Assembly (NCBI RefSeq): GCF_021228125.1
Contig: NZ_JAJQQS010000012.1
Span: 124,001 to 188,000, forward strand
DNA from: Streptomyces albireticuli
GTDB taxonomy: Bacteria; Actinomycetota; Actinomycetes; Streptomycetales; Streptomycetaceae
DNA: 64,000 nucleotides
Direction: 5' to 3'
Shown: positions 15,727-23,892 of the stretch, piece by piece
Layout of the letters: each line of letters begins with the position of its first letter
Position numbering within the stretch: the stretch's first letter is position 1
The notes under the pieces: model-generated
Databases searched by the model: none
The model's input: the letters and a program-made list of their open reading frames with translations, nothing else
Told to the model about the DNA's origin: nothing
Translations under genes and position numbers: made by a program

Positions 15727-16584
15727 TTACGCGTCGGTGTCGTACTTGTAGAACTTCTTGTGGTCGATGAGGTCCGCGGGAACGACCCGCTTCCCCTGCT
15801 CGATCCACGGCTTCATGGGCTGGTTCAGGGCGACGATGTCCTTGACCGGCTCCACCGGCAGGTAGGCGGGCACCTTCGGGTGGCGCTTCTGCCAGTCCGA
15901 CCACAGCTTGTCGATGAAGCAGTGCAGCAGCCAGAAGACGGGGTCGTTGGGCGACATCCCCGTGTTCATGTGGCCGCCGATCCAGCGGTGGACGGCGTTG
16001 TGCGGGCCGGTGTTGCCGTTGGCCCAGCCCTCGACGAGGTTGCGGAACCCGCCCTTGGAGGTGGAGTTCCAGGGCGCCTCGTCGTAGTACGGGGCGGCCA
16101 GCGCGGCCTCGACCGTGGCGGCCGTGGGCAGCTGCGGCGTCCCCTTGTTCTTGCCCATCTCGCGCATCAGGAAGGGGCGCTCGTCGGCCTTGAAGTAGAT
16201 CGGCCAGCGGCCGCCGCTGTAGGCGAACGGACCGTCCATGACCTGGGCGTCCCGCTCCCGGCCGGTGCCGCCCAGGAAATCGGGGGCGAAGATCGGGTCG
16301 GACATCGAGCGGTTGACCGTGAAGTCCCAGTACGGCAGCGTGACCGCCGGGTTGACGGACTGGAGGTCCCGCTCGAAGTCGAGCAGGAACTGACGGTGCC
16401 AGGGGAGGAACGACGGGGAGACATGGCCCGTGCGCTCCTGGTCGTCCAGGTCGCTCATCACGAAGCGGTCGTGGATCTCGACGTACTTGTCGTAACCGCC
16501 GCGGCGCTTGAGCTCCAGCAGGGCCTCGACGAAGTCGCGCCGCTCGGCCTTGCTCAGCTTTGCCTGGTTCTTGCGAACTGCCAT
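15727..16584 (-). CDS. melC2: Tyrosinase (copper monooxygenase)
   Basis: 285 residues, type-3 copper enzyme that oxidises tyrosine to DOPA and dopaquinone in melanin formation. CuA ligands are His38, His54 and His63 (EIHDRF, GHVSPS, PWHRQF), the same numbers as in classic Streptomyces tyrosinases. CuB ligands are His195, His199 and His221 (GPHNAVHRW, WLLHCFIDKLW). The Asn after the first CuB His (N196) and Glu185, linked to monophenolase activity, are present. The classic WLHHAYIDKLW segment is WLLHCFIDKLW here, so the first of the two adjacent His is Leu. It has no signal peptide, as expected for export carried by MelC1. It follows melC1 by 42 bp. Confidence 0.93.
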   Translation of the reverse strand: MAVRKNQAKLSKAERRDFVEALLELKRRGGYDKYVEIHDRFVMSDLDDQERTGHVSPSFLPWHRQFLLDFERDLQSVNPAVTLPYWDFTVNRSMSDPIFAPDFLGGTGRERDAQVMDGPFAYSGGRWPIYFKADERPFLMREMGKNKGTPQLPTAATVEAALAAPYYDEAPWNSTSKGGFRNLVEGWANGNTGPHNAVHRWIGGHMNTGMSPNDPVFWLLHCFIDKLWSDWQKRHPKVPAYLPVEPVKDIVALNQPMKPWIEQGKRVVPADLIDHKKFYKYDTDA

Positions 16585-16626
16585 AAAAATTCAGACCTTT
16601 ACCGTGTCACGAACGAAGGGACGAGC

Positions 16627-17004
16627 TCAGACGAGGTTGACGCCACGCAGCGCGCGGACGGCGGCGCGCGTCACCTCGTACGGCGAGTCGAAGACCTCGT
16701 AGTGGTTCATGACGCTGATCCAGCCGTTGCCGCGCGGCATGATGTGCAGCGGGCGCCCGTCGACGAAGACGGCGATGCCGAAGTCGTGGTGGCCCCCGCC
16801 GGCCGTGAGCCGGCCCTCGATGCGACGCCCCTCGTAGACCTCGTCGAACGGCTGGTGACCGCCGGTGTGGTGGCCGTGCTCGTGCCCGGCGGCGGACGTG
16901 GCGCCGTCCGCGGCCATGGCCTGCGCGGCCGGTGCGGCCAGTGCGATTCCTGCGGCCACCGCGGCCGTACGGCCCAGCATGCGGCGGCGGGTGAGGTCGG
17001 ACAC
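16627..17004 (-). CDS. melC1: Tyrosinase cofactor/caddie protein
   Basis: 125 residues from the GTG at 17004, which follows AAGGGGGAA; further upstream starts give an unlikely N-terminus. A twin-arginine signal is visible (TRRRMLGRTAAVAAGIALAAPAAQA). A His-rich linker (GHEHGHHTGGH) precedes the conserved domain FDEVYEGRRIEGR, GHHDFGIAVFVDGRPLHIM, ISVMNHYEVFDSP. MelC1 binds apo-tyrosinase, delivers copper and carries it out through the Tat pathway; the MNHYE Tyr is the residue that occupies the active site in the known complex. First gene of the mel operon. Confidence 0.92.
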   Translation of the reverse strand: MSDLTRRRMLGRTAAVAAGIALAAPAAQAMAADGATSAAGHEHGHHTGGHQPFDEVYEGRRIEGRLTAGGGHHDFGIAVFVDGRPLHIMPRGNGWISVMNHYEVFDSPYEVTRAAVRALRGVNLV

Positions 17005-17381
17005 CCGGTTCCCCCTTGTGTTCACGCTCTGAGGACCCCCCTCAGAAGAAACGTTTCTTCCGGCCGGGCGGAGAGGTTCGCGAGGCGTGCGCGGCACGCG
17101 TGGGCGCAGGGCCGTGGCCGCCGATCCCCCGATCCCCCCGACCGGCGTGTGCGGCGGGCCCGGTGGGCGCGCCGCAGATGATCAAGAACGTAACAGATCA
17201 TCGGAAAGAGCCGGACATGTGCCGAGATAAAGCCAATATGAGTGTGTATTAAACAAAAAGACCCTGCATAAATAACCTGCGGTAAGCCGGGAGGTCAGGC
17301 GGAGAATTTCCCTTCAAATACCGCGACAGCAACAGCATTTATCGCCATATCGCCGAAACGTGGTATGCCTCACGAAATGAC
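17005..17381. other. AT-rich intergenic region upstream of melC1
   Basis: This region separates melC1 from the convergent-side terminator of pfkA. From about 17180 to 17380 it is far richer in A and T than anything else nearby (for example TGTGTATTAAACAAAAAGA around 17231-17250). It probably holds the mel promoter at its left end. A short reading frame (17219-17252, 11 codons) has no support. I recognise no tRNA or other RNA here. Confidence 0.5.
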
Positions 17382-17414
17382 GAGGCCCCCGCCGACCTGG
17401 TCGGCGGGGGCCTC
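17382..17414. terminator. pfkA terminator
   Basis: A perfect 14 bp stem (17382-17395 with 17401-17414) with a CCTGG loop, 55 bp after the pfkA stop on the minus strand. Confidence 0.85.
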
Positions 17415-17468
17415 TGAAGACCTGCGGGAGGACGCCCTCCAGCGCGTGCGCGGGCGTCCGGGCGGGGA

Positions 17469-18494
17469 CTAGAAGACCGACTCGGCCTCGTCCATCCGGT
17501 TCTCCGGGACCCGCTTGAGCTCGGTGACGGCGTCCGCGAGCGGCACCATCTTGATGTCGGTGCCCTTCAGCGCCGTCATCTTGCCGAAGTCGCCCCGGTG
17601 GGCGGCCTCGACGGCGTGCCAGCCGAAGCGGGTGGCGAGCACGCGGTCGTACGCGGTGGGGGTGCCGCCACGCTGGACGTGGCCGAGGATGACCGGGCGG
17701 GCCTCCTTGCCCAGGCGGCGCTCCAGCTCGGTGGCGAGCTTGGTGCCGATGCCGGCGAAGCGCTCGTGACCGAACTGGTCTATGGCGCCCTTGGCGTAGT
17801 CCATGGAGCCCTCGGCCGGGTGGGCGCCCTCGGCGACGCAGATGACGGCGAACTTCTTGCCGCGGGAGAAGCGCTCCTCCACCATCTTGACCAGGTCGGC
17901 GGGGTCGAAGGCGCGCTCGGGCAGGCAGATGCCGTGGGCGCCGCCGGCCATGCCGGACTCCAGCGCGATCCAGCCGGCGTGGCGGCCCATGACCTCGACG
18001 ACCATGACGCGCTGGTGCGACTCGGCGGTGGTCTTGAGACGGTCGATGGCCTCGGTGGCGACACCGACGGCGGTGTCGAAACCGAAGGTGCGGTCCGTGG
18101 AGGAGATGTCGTTGTCGATGGTCTTCGGGACGCCGACCACCGGCAGGCCCGCGTCGGAGAGCATCTTGGACGCGGTGAGCGTGCCCTCGCCGCCGATCGG
18201 GATCAGCACGTCGATGCCCAGGTCGCGGGCGAGCTCCTTGGAGCTCTCGCACGCCTCGCGGAGGCGGGCGCGCTCCAGGCGGGAGGAGCCGAGGATGGTG
18301 CCGCCGCGGGCCAGGATGCCGCTGACGGCCTCCAGGTCCAGCTTGCGGTGCCGGCCGTCGAGCAGGCCCTTGAAGCCGTCCTCGAAGCCGATGACCTCGT
18401 CACCGTGGCCGACGACCGCACGGTGCACGACCGAGCGGATGACAGCGTTCAGGCCGGGGCAGTCGCCGCCTGCGGTGAGAACTCCGATGCGCAT
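17469..18494 (-). CDS. pfkA: 6-phosphofructokinase
   Basis: 341 residues; ATG at 18494 after AGGAGA. It phosphorylates fructose 6-phosphate in glycolysis. Motifs: N-terminal LTAGGDCPGLNAVIR, GGEGT at 101-105, PKTIDNDI at 123-130, MGRHAGWIA and HVQRGGTP. Gly104 indicates ATP as donor, while Lys124 is the residue found in PPi enzymes. This G/K combination is typical of actinobacterial group III enzymes, for which the S. coelicolor protein was shown to use ATP. It is divergent from pta across 389 bp, and clustering with pta, ackA and pyk ties it to carbon overflow. Confidence 0.95.
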   Translation of the reverse strand: MRIGVLTAGGDCPGLNAVIRSVVHRAVVGHGDEVIGFEDGFKGLLDGRHRKLDLEAVSGILARGGTILGSSRLERARLREACESSKELARDLGIDVLIPIGGEGTLTASKMLSDAGLPVVGVPKTIDNDISSTDRTFGFDTAVGVATEAIDRLKTTAESHQRVMVVEVMGRHAGWIALESGMAGGAHGICLPERAFDPADLVKMVEERFSRGKKFAVICVAEGAHPAEGSMDYAKGAIDQFGHERFAGIGTKLATELERRLGKEARPVILGHVQRGGTPTAYDRVLATRFGWHAVEAAHRGDFGKMTALKGTDIKMVPLADAVTELKRVPENRMDEAESVF

Positions 18495-18883
18495 CTGGCT
18501 GTGTCTCCTGCTCGCTACTGGTACATGTGAGCCGAACCGATTGTTTCACGGGCCGGGGGGTAGTGGCGCAACCCCCGGTAATCCTGCCTCAGGCCGGAGC
18601 CCGGCCCGGCCCCGCGCCGTGGGCCGGACCGGGCCCGGCACACGGCCGGCACGGAACCGGCCGGTGACCGACCCACGACCGGCACGGAACCGAACCGGCC
18701 GCCGTTTCCGTCAGAGAAAGTCCCTGACCAGGCACGGAGCCGCTCCGGAGGATCCGGGGCACCCCGTCGAGGGCACTGACGCGCGCCTTAACCAGCGGCG
18801 CAGGTATTGTCAAGAGGGCAAGCCCACCATAACGGGTAATTTTTGAACCGCATGAACACGGCGATGGAGCAAGGAGAGCACGC
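18495..18883. other. Divergent promoter region pfkA/pta
   Basis: No gene is supported. Near pta, the stretch 18800-18845 is relatively AT-rich (TTGTCA at 18807-18812, TAACGGGTAATTTTTGAA from 18830) and could hold the pta promoter. The middle part (18590-18700) contains GGCACGGAACCG-type repeats (two close copies near 18649 and 18680). The pfkA side carries GGTTCGGCTCACATG on the minus-strand leader. Confidence 0.4.
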
Positions 18884-20962
18884 GTGACGCGCAGCGTGTA
18901 CGTGACCGGGACCGACCGGGGTGACGGCCGCCAGGTCATCGAGCTGGGAGTCATGGAGCTCCTCACCCGCCATGTGGACCGGGTGGGCGTCTTCCGCCCG
19001 CTCGTCCACGGCGACGGCCCGGACCGGCTTTTCGACCTGCTGCGGTCCCGCTACCGGCTGAGCCAGTCGCCGGAGACCGTGTACGGCCTGAGCTACGGCG
19101 AGGCGTCCGCGCTCCAGGCCGAGCGGGGCACGGACGAGCTGGTCTCGGCCCTCGTGGAGCGCTTCCTGGCGGTGGCCCGGGAGTACGAGTACGTGCTGGT
19201 GCTGGGCACCGACTACGCGGACACCAGCGTCCCGGACGAGCTGGCGCTCAACGCGCGGCTGGCCAACGAGTTCGGTGCCTCGGTGATCACCGTGGTGGGC
19301 GGCCAGGACCAGGAGGCCGAGGCCGTCCGCGCCGAGGCCCGCAACGCGTACCGCGCCTACGAGGCGCTGGGCTGCGACGTCGTCGCGCTCGTCGTCAACC
19401 GGGTGGCCCCGGCCGACCGCGCGGCCGTCGCCGAGATCGCGGCCGGTCTGCCCGTGCCCTGCTACGCGCTGCCCGAGGACGCCTCGCTCTCCGCGCCGAC
19501 CGTGGGTCAGATCGTCCGCAAGCTGGGCGCCGAGGTGCTGCTCGGCGACGACGCCGGGCTCGCCCGCGACGTGAAGGACTTCGTCTTCGGCGGCGCGATG
19601 CTCCCGGTCTTCCTGCCGGCCCTGACCGACGGCTGCCTGGTCGTGACCCCCGGCGACCGCACCGACCTGATCATCGGCGCGCTGGCCGCGCACAGCGCGG
19701 GCGCGCCGCCGATAGCCGGTGTACTGCTCACCCTGGACGAGCGGCCGACGGCCGACATCCTGGCGCTGGCGGGCCGGCTCGCCCCCGGCACGCCGGTGAT
19801 CTCCGTGCCGGGCAAGTCCTTCCCGACCGCCACCGAGCTCTTCGCGGTCGAGGGCAAGCTCAACGCCGCCTCGCCGCGCAAGGCGGAGACGGCCCTCGGC
19901 CTCTTCGAGCGGCACGTGGACACGGCGGAGCTGACGAACCGCATCTCCGTGGCCCGCTCCAGCCGCGTCACCCCGATGATGTTCGAGCACGAGCTGATCG
20001 AGCGCTCCCGCTCCGCCCGCCGCCGCGTGGTGCTGCCCGAGGGCACCGAGGAGCGCGTGCTGCGCGCCGCCGACGTGCTGCTGCGCCGTGACGTCTGCGA
20101 CCTCACCCTGCTGGGCGACGAGGAGGCGATCCGCAAGCGCGCCGGGGAGCTGGGCATCGACCTGGCCGAGGCGCAGCTGATCGACCCGCACACCTCGCCG
20201 CTGCGCGAGCGCTTCGCCGAGCTCTACGCGAAGGCGCGCGCCCACAAGGGCATGACCGTCGAGCTGGCGCACGACGTCGTCGCCGACGTCTCGTACTTCG
20301 GCACGCTGATGGTCCAGGAGGGCCTGGCCGACGGCATGGTCTCCGGCGCGGTGCACTCCACCGCGGCGACCATCCGCCCGGCCTTCGAGGTCATCAAGAC
20401 CGCGCCGGGCGCGCAGATCGTCTCCTCGGTCTTCTTCATGTGCCTGGCCGACCGGGTCCTCGTCTACGGCGACTGCGCCGTCAACCCGGACCCGAACGCC
20501 GAGCAGCTCGCGGACATCGCCATCCAGTCGGCCGCGACCGCCGCCCAGTTCGGGGTGGAGCCGCGGATCGCGATGCTGTCGTACTCCACCGGCACCTCCG
20601 GATCCGGCGCGGACGTCGACAAGGTCCGCCGGGCCACCGAGATCGTCCGGGAGCGCCGTCCCGACCTGCTGGTCGAGGGCCCGATCCAGTACGACGCCGC
20701 CGTCGACGCGGCCGTCGCGGCGACCAAGCTGCCGGGTTCCGAGGTCGCCGGAAAGGCCACGGTGCTGGTCTTCCCGGACCTCAACACCGGGAACAACACC
20801 TACAAGGCCGTGCAGCGCTCGGCCGGCGCCGTCGCGGTCGGCCCGGTCCTCCAGGGTCTGCGCAAGCCGGTGAACGACCTGTCGCGCGGCGCCTTGGTCC
20901 AGGACATCGTGAACACCGTGGCCATCACGGCCATCCAGGCGCAGGGTGAGCAGCGCGCCTGA
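18884..20962 (+). CDS. pta: Phosphate acetyltransferase
   Basis: 692 residues from the GTG at 18884, with AAGGAG 7 bases upstream. It converts acetyl-CoA and phosphate into acetyl phosphate. This is the long three-domain form: an N-terminal P-loop-like domain (about 1-215) whose usual Gly-rich loop reads VTGTDRGDGRQV without the GKT/S, a DRTGG domain (about 220-335) and the catalytic PTA domain (about 375-686) with VVLPEGTEERVLRAA, DGMVSGAVHSTA, SYSTGTSGSGADVDKV and FPDLNTGNNTYKA. The N-terminal loop has lost the nucleotide-binding Lys, which suggests a regulatory or structural role there. ackA follows 132 bp downstream. Confidence 0.95.
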   Translation: MTRSVYVTGTDRGDGRQVIELGVMELLTRHVDRVGVFRPLVHGDGPDRLFDLLRSRYRLSQSPETVYGLSYGEASALQAERGTDELVSALVERFLAVAREYEYVLVLGTDYADTSVPDELALNARLANEFGASVITVVGGQDQEAEAVRAEARNAYRAYEALGCDVVALVVNRVAPADRAAVAEIAAGLPVPCYALPEDASLSAPTVGQIVRKLGAEVLLGDDAGLARDVKDFVFGGAMLPVFLPALTDGCLVVTPGDRTDLIIGALAAHSAGAPPIAGVLLTLDERPTADILALAGRLAPGTPVISVPGKSFPTATELFAVEGKLNAASPRKAETALGLFERHVDTAELTNRISVARSSRVTPMMFEHELIERSRSARRRVVLPEGTEERVLRAADVLLRRDVCDLTLLGDEEAIRKRAGELGIDLAEAQLIDPHTSPLRERFAELYAKARAHKGMTVELAHDVVADVSYFGTLMVQEGLADGMVSGAVHSTAATIRPAFEVIKTAPGAQIVSSVFFMCLADRVLVYGDCAVNPDPNAEQLADIAIQSAATAAQFGVEPRIAMLSYSTGTSGSGADVDKVRRATEIVRERRPDLLVEGPIQYDAAVDAAVAATKLPGSEVAGKATVLVFPDLNTGNNTYKAVQRSAGAVAVGPVLQGLRKPVNDLSRGALVQDIVNTVAITAIQAQGEQRA

Positions 20963-21005
20963 CACCCGTACGGTCGTACGGGGGTCGCCCGGCCCCCGTA
21001 CGGGC

Positions 21006-21043
21006 GTCCCCGGGGCCGCGGTGACCGCCGCGGCCCCGGGGAC
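21006..21043. repeat. Perfect 16 bp hairpin between pta and ackA
   Basis: Positions 21006-21021 and 21028-21043 pair fully with a 6-base loop, and a smaller CGTACG-rich dyad precedes it. It lies inside a presumed operon, so it may be a partial terminator, an mRNA stabiliser or the end of a pta-only transcript. Confidence 0.6.
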
Positions 21044-21094
21044 GGCACCGCCCCCACGCATCACATCCCCCACAACCGACCCGGAAAGCCCTTC

Positions 21095-22306
21095 ATGACT
21101 GCCAACCCCACCCGCGTCCTCGTCCTCAACTCCGGTTCCTCGTCCGTCAAGTACCAGCTGCTCGACATGGCCGACGGCGCCCGGCTGGCCGTCGGCCTGG
21201 TGGAGCGCATCGGTGAGGAGACCTCCCGCCTCGCGCACACCCCGCTCGCCACGGGCGGTGACAAGCGCGAGAAGGAGGCGCCCATCGCCGACCACGAGGC
21301 CGCGCTGAAGGCCGTCGCCCAGGAGCTGGCCGCGGACGGGCTGGGCCTGGACTCGCCGGAGCTCGCGGCGATCGGGCACCGGGTGGTGCACGGCGGCCAG
21401 AAGTTCACCGCCCCGACCGTGATCACGGACGAGGTCGTCGCGGAGATCGAGCGGCTGATCCCGGTGGCGCCGCTGCACAACCCCGCCAACATCACGGGCA
21501 TCCGCACCGCCCAGGCGCTCCGCCCCGACCTCCCGCAGATCGCGGTCTTCGACACCGCCTTCCACACGACGATGCCGGAGTCGGCCGCCCGCTACGCGAT
21601 CGACGTCGAGACCGCGGACGCCCACCGCATCCGCCGTTACGGCTTCCACGGCACCTCGCACGCCTATGTCTCCCGCGAGACCGCCAAGCTGCTGGGCAAG
21701 GACCCCTCCGAGGTCAACGTGATCGTCCTGCACCTGGGCAACGGCGCCTCGGCCTCGGCCGTGCGCGGCGGCCGCTGCGTGGACACCTCCATGGGCCTCA
21801 CCCCGCTGGAGGGCCTGGTCATGGGCACCCGCTCGGGTGACATCGACCCGGCGGTCATCTTCCACCTGGCCCGCAACGGCGGGATGTCCGTCGACGAGAT
21901 CGACTCGCTCCTGAACAAGAAGAGCGGTCTGATCGGTCTGTGCGGCGACAACGACATGCGCGAGATCCGCCGGCGCATCGACGAGGGCGACGAGCGCGCG
22001 GCGCTGGCCTTCGACGTCTACGTGCACCGGCTGAAGAAGTACATCGGCGCGTACTACGCGGTCCTCGGCAAGGTCGACGCCGTGGCCTTCACGGCCGGTG
22101 TGGGCGAGAACGCCGCCCCGGTGCGCGAGGCCGCCGTCGCGGGCCTGGAGGAGCTGGGCCTGGCCGTGGACGCCGGTCTCAACGCCGTACGGGCCGACGA
22201 GCCGCGGCTGATCTCGCCCGAGTACGCCCGGGTCGCCGTCGCCGTGGTGCCCACCGATGAGGAGCTGGAGATCGCCACCCAGGCTTACGCCCTGGTCAGC
22301 GCTTGA
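21095..22306 (+). CDS. ackA: Acetate kinase
   Basis: 403 residues; ATG at 21095 with a weak GGAAAG site. It interconverts acetyl phosphate plus ADP with acetate plus ATP. ASKHA-fold motifs: VLVLNSGSSSVKYQL, GHRVVHGG, FDTAFHTTMP, YGFHGTSHAYVS, HLGNGASASAVRGG, DTSMGLTPLEG and AVAFTAGVGENA. The catalytic Arg in GHRVVHGG and the His in RYGFHGTSH are intact. Length is normal. With pta it makes the reversible acetate pathway. Confidence 0.96.
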   Translation: MTANPTRVLVLNSGSSSVKYQLLDMADGARLAVGLVERIGEETSRLAHTPLATGGDKREKEAPIADHEAALKAVAQELAADGLGLDSPELAAIGHRVVHGGQKFTAPTVITDEVVAEIERLIPVAPLHNPANITGIRTAQALRPDLPQIAVFDTAFHTTMPESAARYAIDVETADAHRIRRYGFHGTSHAYVSRETAKLLGKDPSEVNVIVLHLGNGASASAVRGGRCVDTSMGLTPLEGLVMGTRSGDIDPAVIFHLARNGGMSVDEIDSLLNKKSGLIGLCGDNDMREIRRRIDEGDERAALAFDVYVHRLKKYIGAYYAVLGKVDAVAFTAGVGENAAPVREAAVAGLEELGLAVDAGLNAVRADEPRLISPEYARVAVAVVPTDEELEIATQAYALVSA

Positions 22307-22378
22307 TCACCGGCCGACTCTCGGTCTTTCCCACAGCTCGAATATTCCGCTCCGAAACAAACCGATAGGATCTGCCCC

Positions 22379-23803
22379 ATGCGCCGTTCCAAAATCGTCT
22401 GCACCCTGGGCCCCGCCGTCGACTCCTTCGAGCAGCTGAAGACGCTGATCGAGGCCGGTATGAACGTGGCCCGCTTCAACATGAGCCACGGGACCCACAA
22501 GGAGCACGAGGAGCGGTACGACCGTCTCCGCAAGGCGGTCGACGAGACCGGCCGTGCCGTCGGTGTCCTCGCCGACCTCCAGGGCCCGAAGATCCGCCTG
22601 GAGACCTTCGCGGACGGCCCGGTGGAGCTGGTGCGCGGTGACGAGTTCACCATCACCACCGAGGACGTCCCGGGCGACAAGACGATCTGCGGCACCACCT
22701 ACAAGGGCCTGCCGGGCGACGTCTCCAAGGGCGACCAGATCCTGATCAACGACGGCAACGTCGAGCTCCGGGTCACCGAGGTCGAGGGTCCGCGGGTGCG
22801 CACCATCGTCATCGAGGGCGGTGTCATCTCCGACCACAAGGGCATCAACCTGCCCGGCGCGGCGGTGAACGTCCCGGCGCTGTCCGAGAAGGACATCGAG
22901 GACCTGAAGTTCGCCCTGGCGATGGGCTGCGACATGGTCGCGCTGTCCTTCGTCCGCGACGCCAAGGACGTCCTCGACGTCCACCGCGTCATGGACGAGG
23001 TCGGCCGCCGGGTGCCGGTCATCGCCAAGGTCGAGAAGCCCCAGGCCGTCGCCAACATGCAGGACGTCGTCATGGCGTTCGACGGTGTGATGGTGGCCCG
23101 TGGCGACCTCGCGGTGGAGTACCCGCTGGAGAAGGTCCCGATGGTGCAGAAGCGCCTCATCGAGCTCTGCCGCCGCAACGCCAAGCCGGTGATCGTCGCG
23201 ACCCAGATGATGGAGTCGATGATCACCAACTCGCGGCCGACCCGCGCCGAGGCGTCCGACGTCGCCAACGCCATCCTCGACGGCGCCGACGCGGTCATGC
23301 TCTCCGCCGAGTCCAGCGTGGGCGCGTACCCGATCGAGACGGTCAAGACGATGTCCCGCATCGTCGAGGCCGCCGAGGAGGAGCTGCTCTCCAAGGGTCT
23401 CCAGCCGCTGGTCCCGGGCAAGAAGCCGCGCACGCAGGGCGGCTCCGTCGCCCGCGCGGCCTGCGAGATCGCGGACTTCCTGGGCGGCAAGGCGCTGGTC
23501 GCCTTCACCAAGTCCGGTGACACCGCCCGCCGTCTGTCCCGCTACCGCACGGCCCAGCCGATCCTGGCCTTCACCACGGACGCCTCGACCCGCAACCAGC
23601 TCGCGCTGAGCTGGGGCGTCGAGACCTACGTCGTGCCGCACGTGGACAACACGGACGCCATGGTCGACCTGGTCGACGCCGAGCTGCTGAAGCTCAAGCG
23701 CTACAGCGAGGGCGACACCATGATCATCACGGCGGGTTCCCCGCCCGGTGTCCCCGGCACCACCAACATGGTGCGGGTGCACCACCTGGGCGAGGGCCGC
23801 TAG
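22379..23803 (+). CDS. pyk: Pyruvate kinase
   Basis: 474 residues; ATG at 22379 with TAGGAT 7 bases before. It makes pyruvate and ATP from phosphoenolpyruvate. Motifs: RRSKIVCTLGPA, NVARFNMSHGTHKEH, DLQGPKIRLE, the catalytic MVARGDLAVEYPLEKVPMVQ and Lys in PVIAKVEKPQA, ATQMMESMI and the C-terminal regulatory domain ending ITAGSPPGVPGTTNMVRVH. The leader (22320-22378) is AT-rich, so it may have a promoter of its own besides read-through from ackA. Confidence 0.96.
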   Translation: MRRSKIVCTLGPAVDSFEQLKTLIEAGMNVARFNMSHGTHKEHEERYDRLRKAVDETGRAVGVLADLQGPKIRLETFADGPVELVRGDEFTITTEDVPGDKTICGTTYKGLPGDVSKGDQILINDGNVELRVTEVEGPRVRTIVIEGGVISDHKGINLPGAAVNVPALSEKDIEDLKFALAMGCDMVALSFVRDAKDVLDVHRVMDEVGRRVPVIAKVEKPQAVANMQDVVMAFDGVMVARGDLAVEYPLEKVPMVQKRLIELCRRNAKPVIVATQMMESMITNSRPTRAEASDVANAILDGADAVMLSAESSVGAYPIETVKTMSRIVEAAEEELLSKGLQPLVPGKKPRTQGGSVARAACEIADFLGGKALVAFTKSGDTARRLSRYRTAQPILAFTTDASTRNQLALSWGVETYVVPHVDNTDAMVDLVDAELLKLKRYSEGDTMIITAGSPPGVPGTTNMVRVHHLGEGR

Positions 23804-23825
23804 TCCCCGCGCTCCGGTACGTACG

Positions 23826-23871
23826 ACGGCCGTGGCCGCCGCCCCCTCGCGGGGGTGGCGGCCACGGCCGT
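23826..23871. terminator. Long hairpin between pyk and the convergent gene
   Basis: A 15 bp perfect outer stem (23826-23840 with 23857-23871) continues through a G-U pair into CCCCC/GGGGG with a TCGC loop. It ends both pyk and the gene at 23893. Confidence 0.9.
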
Positions 23872-23892
23872 CTCCCGTTGCGGCCGCTACCG

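Noticed and set aside
17219..17252. 11-codon frame MCRDKANMSVY in the AT-rich gap
   Set aside because: Too short, with no conserved neighbours. A leader peptide is possible but unsupported.
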